From assembly GCA_037178625.1 (NCBI GenBank), contig CM074146.1, forward strand, positions 1,550,001 to 1,614,000: DNA of 64,000 nt. Direction: 5' to 3'. Positions 53,126 to 64,000 of the stretch are shown here, in pieces; position 1 is the first letter of the stretch, and every line of letters starts with the position of its first letter. The translations under genes were made by a program, and so were the position numbers. The DNA comes from Skeletonema tropicum (lineage: Eukaryota > Bacillariophyta > Thalassiosirophyceae > Thalassiosirales > Thalassiosiraceae). Below the pieces are notes generated by a model that saw nothing but the letters and a program-made list of their open reading frames with translations, did no database searches and had not been told where the DNA came from.

Positions 53126-55068
53126 AATGACAATCCAAACAACAACAATATCATCTCATCCTCCCACCACCGCAACTACCAAATCCATTCTCATCCACCA
53201 CCCACCACCACCGATTCTTCCACCATCAGCGGTGGTGGATGAGGATTGAGATTGGATGCACCACACAACACACCAATACAAAGTGAGCCGCAAGGCGAAT
53301 TGGGGAGGAGAGTGGATTTGATGTGTTGTTGGTAATAATGTTGATAATGATGGTATCGGTATCGAAGCTGGTGAAAGTCTTTTTTTGTCCATTTTGTTGA
53401 AATGCCGAAATTTCAAAGCGACTTTGGCGCTGACATTCAGGTTCTAGGGCTAGAGTCGCTTTAGTTGAGTACATTGACAAGGGATCGGTATAATGGCTTT
53501 GAAACTACAACCAATCGATAGGGCGCAACGAGAGGATTCCAAATCACCACTCATTGCTTTCATACGACTTTTGTAAAGGAAGATATCAAGGAAAAGGCGG
53601 ATTCTATGAATGATGTGCTTCGATTTCGATGGATGATATGATTCGCTATTCACTGTTGTTCAACATGGAAACAGACTACAGCTACAGATGAAGATGTAGC
53701 GCTCTAGAGAGAGAATGAAGGTAGCATAATAATAATTTAAAAATGATACAAGACGTATCAATTAAATATCGTGTATGTCAACAAAGGCACTGTCATAACA
53801 ATCACACGCACAAACTAAAATCCATCAAAACCTCACGCTCGCTCACGCACGGCACACAACTAACATCATACATCATTGCAACCATGATGATGTCAAACCG
53901 ACGCTACCAAACAATACTATTACTTCTCCTCCTTCTTCATGCCATTACAGTCCATTCCTTCAGTAACGATGCAGCTGCAATAATAACTGGCGCGATGACG
54001 ATGAATTCAAAATTATTAGCATGGCAAGCAGCAGTAGTAGTTCGCCGCTCACATACTTTACCGTTCGACACATCATCATCGTCGTCATCATGGGAGAGGA
54101 GTGTCGATGATGACGTTATTGGAGATCGATGATCGATCAGCGGTATGTTATTTGAGACGGACATCTTGATTTGCGAATCCGGCATTCACTTTTGATTTTT
54201 TGACCATCATGCAAGCACATGCATCTTGCAGCTCACAATGACACTACATAACGGTCATATCTTGTCTCCTACGCGGCCAATCAAGACAATAAGTAGTGAT
54301 TTGGAAAGCCCTCATTGAGCTCTATCGATTAGGTCTATAATGGGCCTCATTGGAGGTCTTTTCACAGATCGAATCCGTCAAAAACAGGGCAAGAAAGTCG
54401 CCGACAGCTCGAAATCCACCGCCAGAGCCAGAATTTCAATGCAGAGGTCCGAATTTGACCAAAATACGATGTGACAACCAATCGAAAGCTCTCTTCAAGC
54501 TCTATCGTTATATATCATCATTACCACTGCGATCTCCAAAATCCAAACAGTATAATCACTGCTCGGCCGAGGGCCTCGCGAAAAAATTGACTCTTACTGC
54601 AGCGATGTCATGATGGGTTGGTACACGTTGAGATCCAAAAACGCGACCACGTAGATCATTAATAATCACAGCTCAGGGAGGGGTCGCACTCGCCTAAGAA
54701 CTAAGAACGCTTCGCTGAAGAACGATTACTTAATGGGGCGCCGTCAATGAACTTAGTTACGGGTGGGCTCTACAAAGACACTCGACATGACAGTCGGTAC
54801 ATGTACCGTACCGTCCTACCGTCCATCCATCTTACTCACTATCCGTCATTCGTCCATACAATGACACGGTTGGCTCCTGGCTCCCCTCCCTTCGGTCGGC
54901 TCGCTTCTATTCCAATAATATAACAATCAAACCACACTACTCCCAACATAACAATCAACCAATCCAACACCAGTGTCAGCAGCAGTAGCAGCAGTCAACC
55001 TCCTCATCATTGCTGCTGCTGGTGTTGGATACGAATGGCAGCAGCAGTAGCAACCAAATGATCAGTAT
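53126..55068 (+). repeat. Satellite copy 16 (1,943 bp)
   Basis: Extra ATG codon at the gene start (near 53884) and an AT insertion near 54053 that shifts the frame. Confidence 0.95.
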
Positions 55069-57009
55069 AATGACAATCCAAACAACAACAATATCATCTC
55101 ATCCTCCCACCACCGCAACTACCAAATCCATTCTCATCCACCACCCACCACCACCGATTCTTCCACCATCAGCGGTGGTGGATGAGGATTGAGATTGGAT
55201 GCACCACACAACACACCAATACAAAGTGAGCCGCAAGGCGAATTGGGGAGGAGAGTGGATTTGATGTGTTGTTGGTAATAATGTTGATAATGATGGTATC
55301 GGTATCGAAGCTGGTGAAAGTCTTTTTTTGTCCATTTTGTTGAAATGCCGAAATTTCAAAGCGACTTTGGCGCTGACATTCAGGTTCTAGGGCTAGAGTC
55401 GCTTTAGTTGAGTACATTGACAAGGGATCGGTATATGGCTTTGAAACTACAACCAATCGATAGGGCGCAACGAGAGGATTCCAAATCACCACTCATTGCT
55501 TTCATACGACTTTTGTAAAGGAAGATATCAAGGAAAAGGCGGATTCTATGAATGATGTGCTTCGATTTCGATGGATGATATGATTCGCTATTCACTGTTG
55601 TTCAACATGGAAACAGACTACAGCTACAGATGAAGATGTAGCGCTCTAGAGAGAGAATGAAGGTAGCATAATAATAATTTAAAAAATGATACAAGACGTA
55701 TCAATTAAATATCGTGTATGTCAACAAAGGCACTGTCATAACAATCACACGCACAAACTAAAATCCATCAAAACCTCACGCTCGCTCACGCACGGCACAC
55801 AACTAACATCATACATCATTGCAACCATGATGTCAAACCGACGCTACCAAACAATACTATTACTTCTCCTCCTTCTTCATGCCATTACAGTCCATTCCTT
55901 CAGTAACGATGCAGCTGCAATAATAACTGGCGCGATGACGATGAATTCAAAATTATTAGCATGGCAAGCAGCAGTAGTAGTTCGCCGCTCACTACTTTAC
56001 CGTTCGACACATCATCATCGTCGTCATCATGGGAGAGGAGTGTCGATGATGACGTTATTGGAGATCGATGATCGATCAGCGGTATGTTATTTGAGACGGA
56101 CATCTTGATTTGCGAATCCGGCATTCACTTTTGATTTTTTGACCATCATGCAAGCACATGCATCTTGCAGCTCACAATGACACTACATAACGGTCATATC
56201 TTGTCTCCTACGCGGCCAATCAAGACAATAAGTAGTGATTTGGAAAGCCCTCATTGAGCTCTATCGATTAGGTCTATAATGGGCCTCATTGGAGGTCTTT
56301 TTCACAGATCGAATCCGTCAAAAACAGGGCAAGAAAGTCGCCGACAGCTCGAAATCCACCGCCAGAGCCAGAATTTCAATGCAGAGGTCCGAATTTGACC
56401 AAAATACGATGTGACAACCAATCGAAAGCTCTCTTCAAGCTCTATCGTTATATATCATCATTACCACTGCGATCTCCAAAATCCAAACAGTATAATCACT
56501 GCTCGGCCGAGGGCCTCGCGAAAAATTGACTCTTACTGCAGCGATGTCATGATGGGTTGGTACACGTTTGAGATCCAAAAACGCGACCACGTAGATCATT
56601 AATAATCACAGCTCAGGGAGGGGTCGCACTCGCCTAAGAACTAAGAACGCTTCGCTGAAGAACGATTACTTAATGGGGCGCCGTCAATGAACTTAGTTAC
56701 GGGTGGGCTCTACAAAGACACTCGACATGACAGTCGGTACATGTACCGTACCGTCCTACCGTCCATCCATCTTACTCACTATCCGTCATTCGTCCATACA
56801 ATGACACGGTTGGCTCCTGGCTCCCCTCCCTTCGGTCGGCTCGCTTCTATTTCCAATAATATAACAATCAAACCACACTACTCCCAACATAACAATCAAC
56901 CAATCCAACACCAGTGTCAGCAGCAGTAGCAGCAGTCAACCTCCTCATCATTGCTGCTGCTGGTGTTGGATACGAATGGCAGCAGCAGTAGCAACCAAAT
57001 GATCAGTAT
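55069..57009 (+). repeat. Satellite copy 17 (1,941 bp)
   Basis: Candidate gene intact. Confidence 0.95.
55827..56257 (+). CDS. Candidate two-exon small protein (satellite copy 17)
   Basis: Same product and intron as at 28635-29065. Confidence 0.4.
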
Positions 57010-58947
57010 AATGACAATCCAAACAACAACAATATCATCTCATCCTCCCACCACCGCAACTACCAAATCCATTCTCATCCACCACCCACCACCACCGATT
57101 CTTCCACCATCAGCGGTGGTGGATGAGGATTGAGATTGGATGCACCACACAACACACCAATACAAAGTGAGCCGCAAGGCGAATTGGGGAGGAGAGTGGA
57201 TTTGATGTGTTGTTGGTAATAATGTTGATAATGATGGTATCGGTATCGAAGCTGGTGAAAGTCTTTTTTTTGTCCATTTTGTTGAAATGCCGAAATTTCA
57301 AAGCGACTTTGGCGCTGACATTCAGGTTCTAGGGCTAGAGTCGCTTTAGTTGAGTACATTGACAAGGGATCGGTATATGGCTTTGAAACTACAACCAATC
57401 GATAGGGCGCAACGAGAGGATTCCAAATCACCACTCATTGCTTTCATACGACTTTTGTAAAGGAAGATATCAAGGAAAAGGCGGATTCTATGAATGATGT
57501 GCTTCGATTTCGATGGATGATATGATTCGCTATTCACTGTTGTTCAACATGGAAACAGACTACAGCTACAGATGAAGATGTAGCGCTCTAGAGAGAGAAT
57601 GAAGGTAGCATAATAATAATTTAAAAATGATACAAGACGTATCAATTAAATATCGTGTATGTCAACAAAGGCACTGTCATAACAATCACACGCACAAACT
57701 AAAATCCATCAAAACCTCACGCTCGCTCACGCACGGCACACAACTAACATCATACATCATTGCAACCATGATGTCAAACCGACGCTACCAAACAATACTA
57801 TTACTTCTCCTCCTTCTTCATGCCATTACAGTCCATTCCTTCAGTAACGATGCAGCTGCAATAATAACTGGCGCGATGACGATGAATTCAAAATTATTAG
57901 CATGGCAAGCAGCAGTAGTAGTTCGCCGCTCACTACTTTACCGTTCGACACATCATCATCGTCGTCATCATGGGAGAGGAGTGTCGATGATGACGTTATT
58001 GGAGATCGATGATCGATCAGCGGTATGTTATTTGAGACGGACATCTTGATTTGCGAATCCGGCATTCACTTTTGATTTTTTGACCATCATGCAAGCACAT
58101 GCATCTTGCAGCTCACAATGACACTACATAACGGTCATATCTTGTCTCCTACGCGGCCAATCAAGACAATAAGTAGTGATTTGGAAAGCCCTCATTGAGC
58201 TCTATCGATTAGGTCTATAATGGGCCTCATTGGAGGTCTTTTCACAGATCGAATCCGTCAAAAACAGGGCAAGAAAGTCGCCGACAGCTCGAAATCCACC
58301 GCCAGAGCCAGAATTTCAATGCAGAGGTCCGAATTTGACCAAAATACGATGTGACAACCAATCGAAAGCTCTCTTCAAGCTCTATCGTTATATATCATCA
58401 TTACCACTGCGATCTCCAAAATCCAAACAGTATAATCACTGCTCGGCCGAGGGCCTCGCGAAAAATTGACTCTTACTGCAGCGATGTCATGATGGGTTGG
58501 TACACGTTGAGATCCAAAAACGCGACCACGTAGATCATTAATAATCACAGCTCAGGGAGGGGTCGCACTCGCCTAAGAACTAAGAACGCTTCGCTGAAGA
58601 ACGATTACTTAATGGGGCGCCGTCAATGAACTTAGTTACGGGTGGGCTCTACAAAGACACTCGACATGACAGTCGGTACATGTACCGTACCGTCCTACCG
58701 TCCATCCATCTTACTCACTATCCGTCATTCGTCCATACAATGACACGGTTGGCTCCTGGCTCCCCTCCCTTCGGTCGGCTCGCTTCTATTCCAATAATAT
58801 AACAATCAAACCACACTACTCCCAACATAACAATCAACCAATCCAACACCAGTGTCAGCAGCAGTAGCAGCAGTCAACCTCCTCATCATTGCTGCTGCTG
58901 GTGTTGGATACGAATGGCAGCAGCAGTAGCAACCAAATGATCAGTAT
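57010..58947 (+). repeat. Satellite copy 18 (1,938 bp)
   Basis: Candidate gene intact. Confidence 0.95.
57768..58198 (+). CDS. Candidate two-exon small protein (satellite copy 18)
   Basis: Same product and intron as at 28635-29065. Confidence 0.4.
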
Positions 58948-60891
58948 AATGACAATCCAAACAACAACAATATCATCTCATCCTCCCACCACCGCAACTA
59001 CCAAAATCCATTCTCATCCACCACCCACCACCACCGATTCTTCCACCATCAGCGGTGGTGGATGAGGATTGAGATTGGATGCACCACACAACACACCAAT
59101 ACAAAGTGAGCCGCAAGGCGAATTGGGGAGGAGAGTGGATTTGATGTGTTGTTGGTAATAATGTTGATAATGATGGTATCGGTATCGAAGCTGGTGAAAG
59201 TCTTTTTTTGTCCATTTTGTTGAAATGCCGAAATTTCAAAGCGACTTTGGCGCTGACATTCAGGTTCTAGGGCTAGAGTCGCTTTAGTTGAGTACATTGA
59301 CAAGGGATCGGTATATGGCTTTGAAACTACAACCAATCGATAGGGCGCAACGAGAGGATTCCAAATCACCACTCATTGCTTTCATACGACTTTTGTAAAG
59401 GAAGATATCAAGGAAAAGGCGGATTCTATGAATGATGTGCTTCGATTTCGATGGATGATATGATTCGCTATTCACTGTTGTTCAACATGGAAACAGACTA
59501 CAGCTACAGATGAAGATGTAGCGCTCTAGAGAGAGAATGAAGGTAGCATAATAATAATTTAAAAATGATACAAGACGTATCAATTAAATATCGTGTATGT
59601 CAACAAAGGCACTGTCATAACAATCACACGCACAAACTAAAATCCATCAAAACCTCACGCTCGCTCACGCACGGCACACAACTAACATCATACATCATTG
59701 CAACCATGATGTCAAACCGACGCTACCAAACAATACTATTACTTCTCCTCCTTCTTCATGCCATTACAGTCCATTCCTTCAGTAACGATGCAGCTGCAAT
59801 AATAACTGGCGCGATGACGATGAATTCAAAAATTATTAGCATGGCAAGCAGCAGTAGTAGTTCGCCGCTCACTACTTTACCGTTCGACACATCATCATCG
59901 TCGTCATCATGGGAGAGGAGTGTCCCCCGATGATGACGTTATTGGAGATCGATGATCGATCAGCGGTATGTTATTTGAGACGGACATCTTGATTTGCGAA
60001 TCCGGCATTCACTTTTGATTTTTTGACCATCATGCAAGCACATGCATCTTGCAGCTCACAATGACACTACATAACGGTCATATCTTGTCTCCTACGCGGC
60101 CAATCAAGACAATAAGTAGTGATTTGGAAAGCCCTCATTGAGCTCTATCGATTAGGTCTATAATGGGCCTCATTGGAGGTCTTTTCACAGATCGAATCCG
60201 TCAAAAACAGGGCAAGAAAGTCGCCGACAGCTCGAAAATCCACCGCCAGAGCCAGAATTTCAATGCAGAGGTCCGAATTTGACCAAAATACGATGTGACA
60301 ACCAATCGAAAGCTCTCTTCAAGCTCTATCGTTATATATCATCATTACCACTGCGATCTCCAAAATCCAAACAGTATAATCACTGCTCGGCCGAGGGCCT
60401 CGCGAAAAATTGACTCTTACTGCAGCGATGTCATGATGGGTTGGTACACGTTGAGATCCAAAAACGCGACCACGTAGATCATTAATAATCACAGCTCAGG
60501 GAGGGGTCGCACTCGCCTAAGAACTAAGAACGCTTCGCTGAAGAACGATTACTTAATGGGGCGCCGTCAATGAACTTAGTTACGGGTGGGCTCTACAAAG
60601 ACACTCGACATGACAGTCGGTACATGTACCGTACCGTCCTACCGTCCATCCATCTTACTCACTATCCGTCATTCGTCCATACAATGACACGGTTGGCTCC
60701 TGGCTCCCCTCCCTTCGGTCGGCTCGCTTCTATTCCAATAATATAACAATCAAACCACACTACTCCCAACATAACAATCAACCAATCCAACACCAGTGTC
60801 AGCAGCAGTAGCAGCAGTCAACCTCCTCATCATTGCTGCTGCTGGTGTTGGATACGAATGGCAGCAGCAGTAGCAACCAAATGATCAGTAT
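58948..60891 (+). repeat. Satellite copy 19 (1,944 bp)
   Basis: Candidate gene (start 59706) shifted by an extra A near 59831; three extra C near 59925. Confidence 0.95.
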
Positions 60892-62832
60892 AATGACAAT
60901 CCAAACAACAACAATATCATCTCATCCTCCCACCACCGCAACTACCAAATCCATTCTCATCCACCACCCACCACCACCGATTCTTCCACCATCAGCGGTG
61001 GTGGATGAGGATTGAGATTGGATGCACCACACAACACACCAATACAAAGTGAGCCGCAAGGCGAATTGGGGAGGAGAGTGGATTTGATGTGTTGTTGGTA
61101 ATAATGTTGATAATGATGGTATCGGTATCGAAGCTGGTGAAAGTCTTTTTTTGTCCATTTTGTTGAAATGCCGAAATTTCAAAGCGACTTTGGCGCTGAC
61201 ATTCAGGTTCTAGGGCTAGAGTCGCTTTAGTTGAGTACATTGACAAGGGATCGGTATATGGCTTTGAAAACTACAACCAATCGATAGGGCGCAACGAGAG
61301 GATTCCAAATCACCACTCATTGCTTTCATACGACTTTTGTAAAGGAAGATATCAAGGAAAAGGCGGATTCTATGAATGATGTGCTTCGATTTCGATGGAT
61401 GATATGATTCGCTATTCACTGTTGTTCAACATGGAAACAGACTACAGCTACAGATGAAGATGTAGCGCTCTAGAGAGAGAATGAAGGTAGCATAATAATA
61501 ATTTAAAAATGATACAAGACGTATCAATTAAATATCGTGTATGTCAACAAAGGCACTGTCATAACAATCACACGCACAAACTAAAATCCATCAAAACCTC
61601 ACCGCTCGCTCACGCACGGCACACAACTAACATCATACATCATTGCAACCATGATGTCAAACCGACGCTACCAAACAATACTATTACTTCTCCTCCTTCT
61701 TCATGCCATTACAGTCCATTCCTTCAGTAACGATGCAGCTGCAATAATAACTGGCGCGATGACGATGAATTCAAAATTATTAGCATGGCAAGCAGCAGTA
61801 GTAGTTCGCCGCTCACTACTTTACCGTTCGACACATCATCATCGTCGTCCATCATGGGAGAGGAGTGTCGATGATGACGTTATTGGAGATCGATGATCGA
61901 TCAGCGGTATTGTTATTTGAGACGGACATCTTGATTTGCGAATCCGGCATTCACTTTTGATTTTTTGACCATCATGCAAGCACATGCATCTTGCAGCTCA
62001 CAATGACACTACATAACGGTCATATCTTGTCTCCTACGCGGCCAATCAAGACAATAAGTAGTGATTTGGAAAGCCCTCATTGAGCTCTATCGATTAGGTC
62101 TATAATGGGCCTCATTGGAGGTCTTTTCACAGATCGAATCCGTCAAAAACAGGGCAAGAAAGTCGCCGACAGCTCGAAATCCACCGCCAGAGCCAGAATT
62201 TCAATGCAGAGGTCCGAATTTGACCAAAATACGATGTGACAACCAATCGAAAGCTCTCTTCAAGCTCTATCGTTATATATCATCATTACCACTGCGATCT
62301 CCAAAATCCAAACAGTATAATCACTGCTCGGCCGAGGGCCTCGCGAAAAATTGACTCTTACTGCAGCGATGTCATGATGGGTTGGTACACGTTGAGATCC
62401 AAAAACGCGACCACGTAGATCATTAATAATCACAGCTCAGGGAGGGGTCGCACTCGCCTAAGAACTAAGAACGCTTCGCTGAAGAACGATTACTTAATGG
62501 GGCGCCGTCAATGAACTTAGTTACGGGTGGGCTCTACAAAGACACTCGACATGACAGTCGGTACATGTACCGTACCGTCCTACCGTCCATCCATCTTACT
62601 CACTATCCGTCATTCGTCCATACAATGACACGGTTGGCTCCTGGCTCCCCTCCCTTCGGTCGGCTCGCTTCTATTCCAATAATATAACAATCAAACCACA
62701 CTACTCCCAACATAACAATCAACCAATCCAACACCAGTGTCAGCAGCAGTAGCAGCAGTCAACCTCCTCATCATTGCTGCTGCTGGTGTTGGATACGAAT
62801 GGCAGCAGCAGTAGCAACCAAATGATCAGTAT
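60892..62832 (+). repeat. Satellite copy 20 (1,941 bp)
   Basis: Candidate gene (start 61651) shifted by an extra C near 61850. An extra T alters the splice donor (GGTATTGTT near 61908). Confidence 0.95.
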
Positions 62833-64000
62833 AATGACAATCCAAACAACAACAATATCATCTCATCCTCCCACCACCGCAACTACCAAATCCATTCTCA
62901 TCCACCACCCACCACCACCGATTCTTCCACCATCAGCGGTGGTGGATGAGGATTGAGATTGGATGCACCACACAACACACCAATACAAAGTGAGCCGCAA
63001 GGCGAATTGGGGAGGAGAGTGGATTTGATGTGTTGTTGGTAATAATGTTGATAATGATGGTATCGGTATCGAAGCTGGTGAAAGTCTTTTTTGTCCATTT
63101 TGTTGAAATGCCGAAATTTCAAAGCGACTTTGGCGCTGACATTCAGGTTCTAGGGCTAGAGTCGCTTTAGTTGAGTACATTGACAAGGGATCGGTATATG
63201 GCTTTGAAACTACAACCAATCGATAGGGCGCAACGAGAGGATTCCAAATCACCACTCATTGCTTTCATACGACTTTTGTAAAGGAAGATATCAAGGAAAA
63301 GGCGGATTCTATGAATGATGTGCTTCGATGGATGATATGATTCGCTATTCACTGTTGTTCAACATGGAAACAGACTACAGCTACAGATGAAGATGTAGCG
63401 CTCTAGAGAGAGAATGAAGGTAGCATAATAATAATTTAAAAATGATACAAGACGTATCAATTAAATATCGTGTATGTCAACAAAGGCACTGTCATAACAA
63501 TCACACGCACAAACTAAAATCCATCAAAACCTCACGCTCGCTCACGCACGGCACACAACTAACATCATACATCATTGCAACCATGATGTCAAACCGACGC
63601 TACCAAACAATACTATTACTTCTCCTCCTTCTTCATGCCATTACAGTCCATTCCTTCAGTAACGATGCAGCTGCAATAATAACTGGCGCGATGACGATGA
63701 ATTCAAAATTATTAGCATGGCAAGCAGCAGTAGTAGTTCGCCGCTCACTACTTTACCGTTCGACACATCATCATCGTCGTCATCATGGGAGAGGAGTGTC
63801 GATGATGACGTTATTGGAGATCGATGATCGATCAGCGGTATGTTATTTGAGACGGACATCTTGATTTGCGAATCCGGCATTCACTTTTGATTTTTTGACC
63901 ATCATGCAAGCACATGCATCTTGCAGCTCACAATGACACTACATAACGGTCATATCTTGTCTCCTACGCGGCCAATCAAGACAATAAGTAGTGATTTGGA
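62833..64000 (+). repeat. Satellite copy 21 (partial, window edge)
   Basis: The copy runs off the window. It lacks six bases near 63325 (CTTCGATGG for CTTCGATTTCGATGG). Confidence 0.95.
63583..64000 (+). CDS. Candidate two-exon small protein (satellite copy 21), cut by window edge
   Basis: Exon 1 and intron as in 28635-29065; the last few codons of exon 2 lie beyond the window. Confidence 0.38.

Larger units (their letters stand above)
23973..64000 (+). repeat. Satellite array, unit about 1.94 kb, 20 full copies and one partial
   Basis: The anchor AATGACAATCCAAAC recurs at a mean spacing of about 1,943 bp from 23973 to 62833, and the array continues past the window edge. Copies are near-identical. 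The differences I saw are almost all short insertions or deletions, many in homopolymers; substitutions are very rare. Each unit holds, in order: a CCACCA-rich stretch with a hairpin, a 14-bp-stem hairpin, a candidate two-exon gene, a palindrome GGTACATGTACC, and a CAG/CTG hairpin. The unit is long for a satellite and gene-like in parts. Confidence 0.97.

Noticed and set aside
23973..64000. Satellite as rDNA, 5S, snRNA or tRNA repeat
   Set aside because: None of the conserved core sequences of 5S, U1, U2, U4, U5, U6 or tRNA B boxes was found in the unit by eye.

Overview
The window looks like the end region of a eukaryotic chromosome. It opens with TTAGGG telomere repeat, carries an LTR retrotransposon of the Ty3/gypsy (Metaviridae) type with GPY-type integrase, and ends in a gene-sized satellite. 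Standard-code genes, GT...AG intron-like structure with a GTATGT donor, and a signal peptide followed by a Phe at the predicted cleavage site suggest a stramenopile, possibly a diatom. That assignment is inference, not proof. No host housekeeping gene, tRNA or rRNA was recognised. Two runs of exactly 500 N (167-666, 23473-23972) are scaffold gaps.

Layout. 1-166: telomere repeat, G-rich on the plus strand, which is the wrong way round for a left chromosome end. 667-2420: truncated gypsy element A (gag and 5' LTR, minus strand). 2421-3042: degenerate minisatellites. 3043-12935: gypsy element B with two LTRs that look identical by eye, a 5-bp CTGGG target duplication, gag and pol. It sits inside a 35-bp minisatellite that resumes at 12936. 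Pol of element B is split by a 3.51-kb DNA transposon (6187-9696) with long inverted repeats. That transposon carries remnants of a DDE transposase, a complete-looking XPG/FEN1-family nuclease and a SWIM zinc finger. Nuclease and SWIM finger were one reading frame until a 17-bp tandem duplication.

13903-23472: a 3,476-bp unit in tandem (two full copies and one cut by the gap). Each carries a two-part reading frame, interrupted by the same in-frame TAA and the same one-base shift. Copy 1 alone holds an 883-bp inverted-repeat element with an 8-bp target duplication; copy 2 preserves the empty site. 23973-64000: a satellite of about 1.94 kb, 20 full copies plus a partial one, continuing past the window. 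Its copies differ mainly by short insertions and deletions, and each contains a candidate two-exon gene for a small secreted or organelle-targeted His/Arg-rich protein.

How it fits together: this is a repeat-dominated subtelomere-like domain. Gypsy elements landed near the telomere, a DNA transposon landed in one of them, and two tandem arrays follow. The point most worth following up is the transposon-borne XPG nuclease fused to a SWIM finger. Next are the repeated small gene of the satellite and the shared stop/frameshift structure of the 3.48-kb unit.
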